DNA of 21,122 bases, taken from an uncultured Anaerotignum sp. (GTDB lineage: Bacteria > Bacillota > Clostridia > Lachnospirales > Anaerotignaceae). The position numbers were made by a program, and so were the translations under genes. This document shows positions 21,070 to 21,122 of this stretch, piece by piece. The DNA lies in contig NZ_CAJMDQ010000042.1 of assembly GCF_905212195.1 (NCBI RefSeq), positions 1 to 21,122 of the forward strand. The letters run 5' to 3'. The stretch's first letter is position 1. Each line of letters begins with the position of its first letter. The notes below the pieces were generated by a model. It made no database searches, had not been told where the DNA came from, and worked only from the letters and a program-made list of their open reading frames with translations.

Positions 21070-21122
21070 CGCGAGACGAGATTCGAACTCGCGACCCTCG
21101 CCTTGGCAAGGCGATGCTCTAC
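21070..21122 (-). tRNA. tRNA-Gly (anticodon GCC), 3' part; 5' end outside the window
   Basis: The minus strand reads GTAGAGCATCGCC-TTGCCAA-GGCGA, the end of the D-arm and a 5-bp anticodon stem with loop TTGCCAA; the anticodon GCC is at 21109-21107. A T-arm GCGAG-TTCGAAT-CTCGT and the acceptor 3' strand CTCGCGC (21077-21071) follow. The discriminator base is U (21070), usual for bacterial tRNA-Gly. The next bases are GTT, so CCA is not encoded and must be added by the CCA-adding enzyme. Confidence 0.93.

Noticed and set aside
21070..21122. Integrated element next to tRNA-Gly
   Set aside because: No integrase gene and no direct repeat of the tRNA 3' end was seen in the window.

Overview
The window reads as a chromosomal segment of a low-to-moderate GC Firmicute, most likely an anaerobic member of Clostridia (Lachnospirales-like; the genus is inference). 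The support is an AddB-type helicase-nuclease subunit, the tig-clpP-clpX order, ruvA-ruvB, strong AGGAGG Shine-Dalgarno (SD) sites, vegetative promoters with 17-bp spacers, many compact Rho-independent terminators, and a ferredoxin-type aldo/keto reductase. No phage, IS element, CRISPR array or rRNA gene was seen.

Layout. Bases 1-187 hold two hairpins at the 3' side of the first gene. A secreted lipoprotein with a C-terminal copper-amine-oxidase-N-like domain (188-1720, minus) and a membrane-anchored FMN-binding-domain protein (1928-2347, minus) follow, each with its own signals. The only plus-strand operon (2481-6858) carries addB, a GNAT acetyltransferase and a hotdog-fold thioesterase. It meets ruvA-ruvB plus a small orphan gene (8821 down to 6917, minus) at a shared bidirectional terminator. 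Next come an EamA-family permease, a threonine ammonia-lyase (ilvA) behind a strong promoter with phased A-tracts, a cyclase-family metal hydrolase, and the tig-clpP-clpX protein-quality-control cluster. A four-gene operon then runs aldo/keto reductase - DUF1893 - GNAT - DUF503 (18010 down to 15667). The window ends with three tandem, equal-length, paralogous coiled-coil proteins (20925 down to 18125) and a partial tRNA-Gly(GCC), all on the minus strand.

How the genes work together. DNA repair is represented by AddB and RuvAB; a LexA/DinR-like box lies upstream of the ruvA promoter. Trigger factor, ClpP and ClpX form the folding/proteolysis module, and the tig-clpP and clpP-clpX junctions carry unusual RNA or translation-coupling features. 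IlvA makes 2-oxobutyrate from threonine; its promoter and codon bias suggest high expression, consistent with amino-acid fermentation.

The best candidate for an undescribed system is the triplet of coiled-coil proteins. They align with each other over about 307 residues with essentially one single-residue indel and share a fixed set of motifs, which suggests a co-assembling complex of unknown function. All family assignments come from reading motifs by eye; no database search was run.
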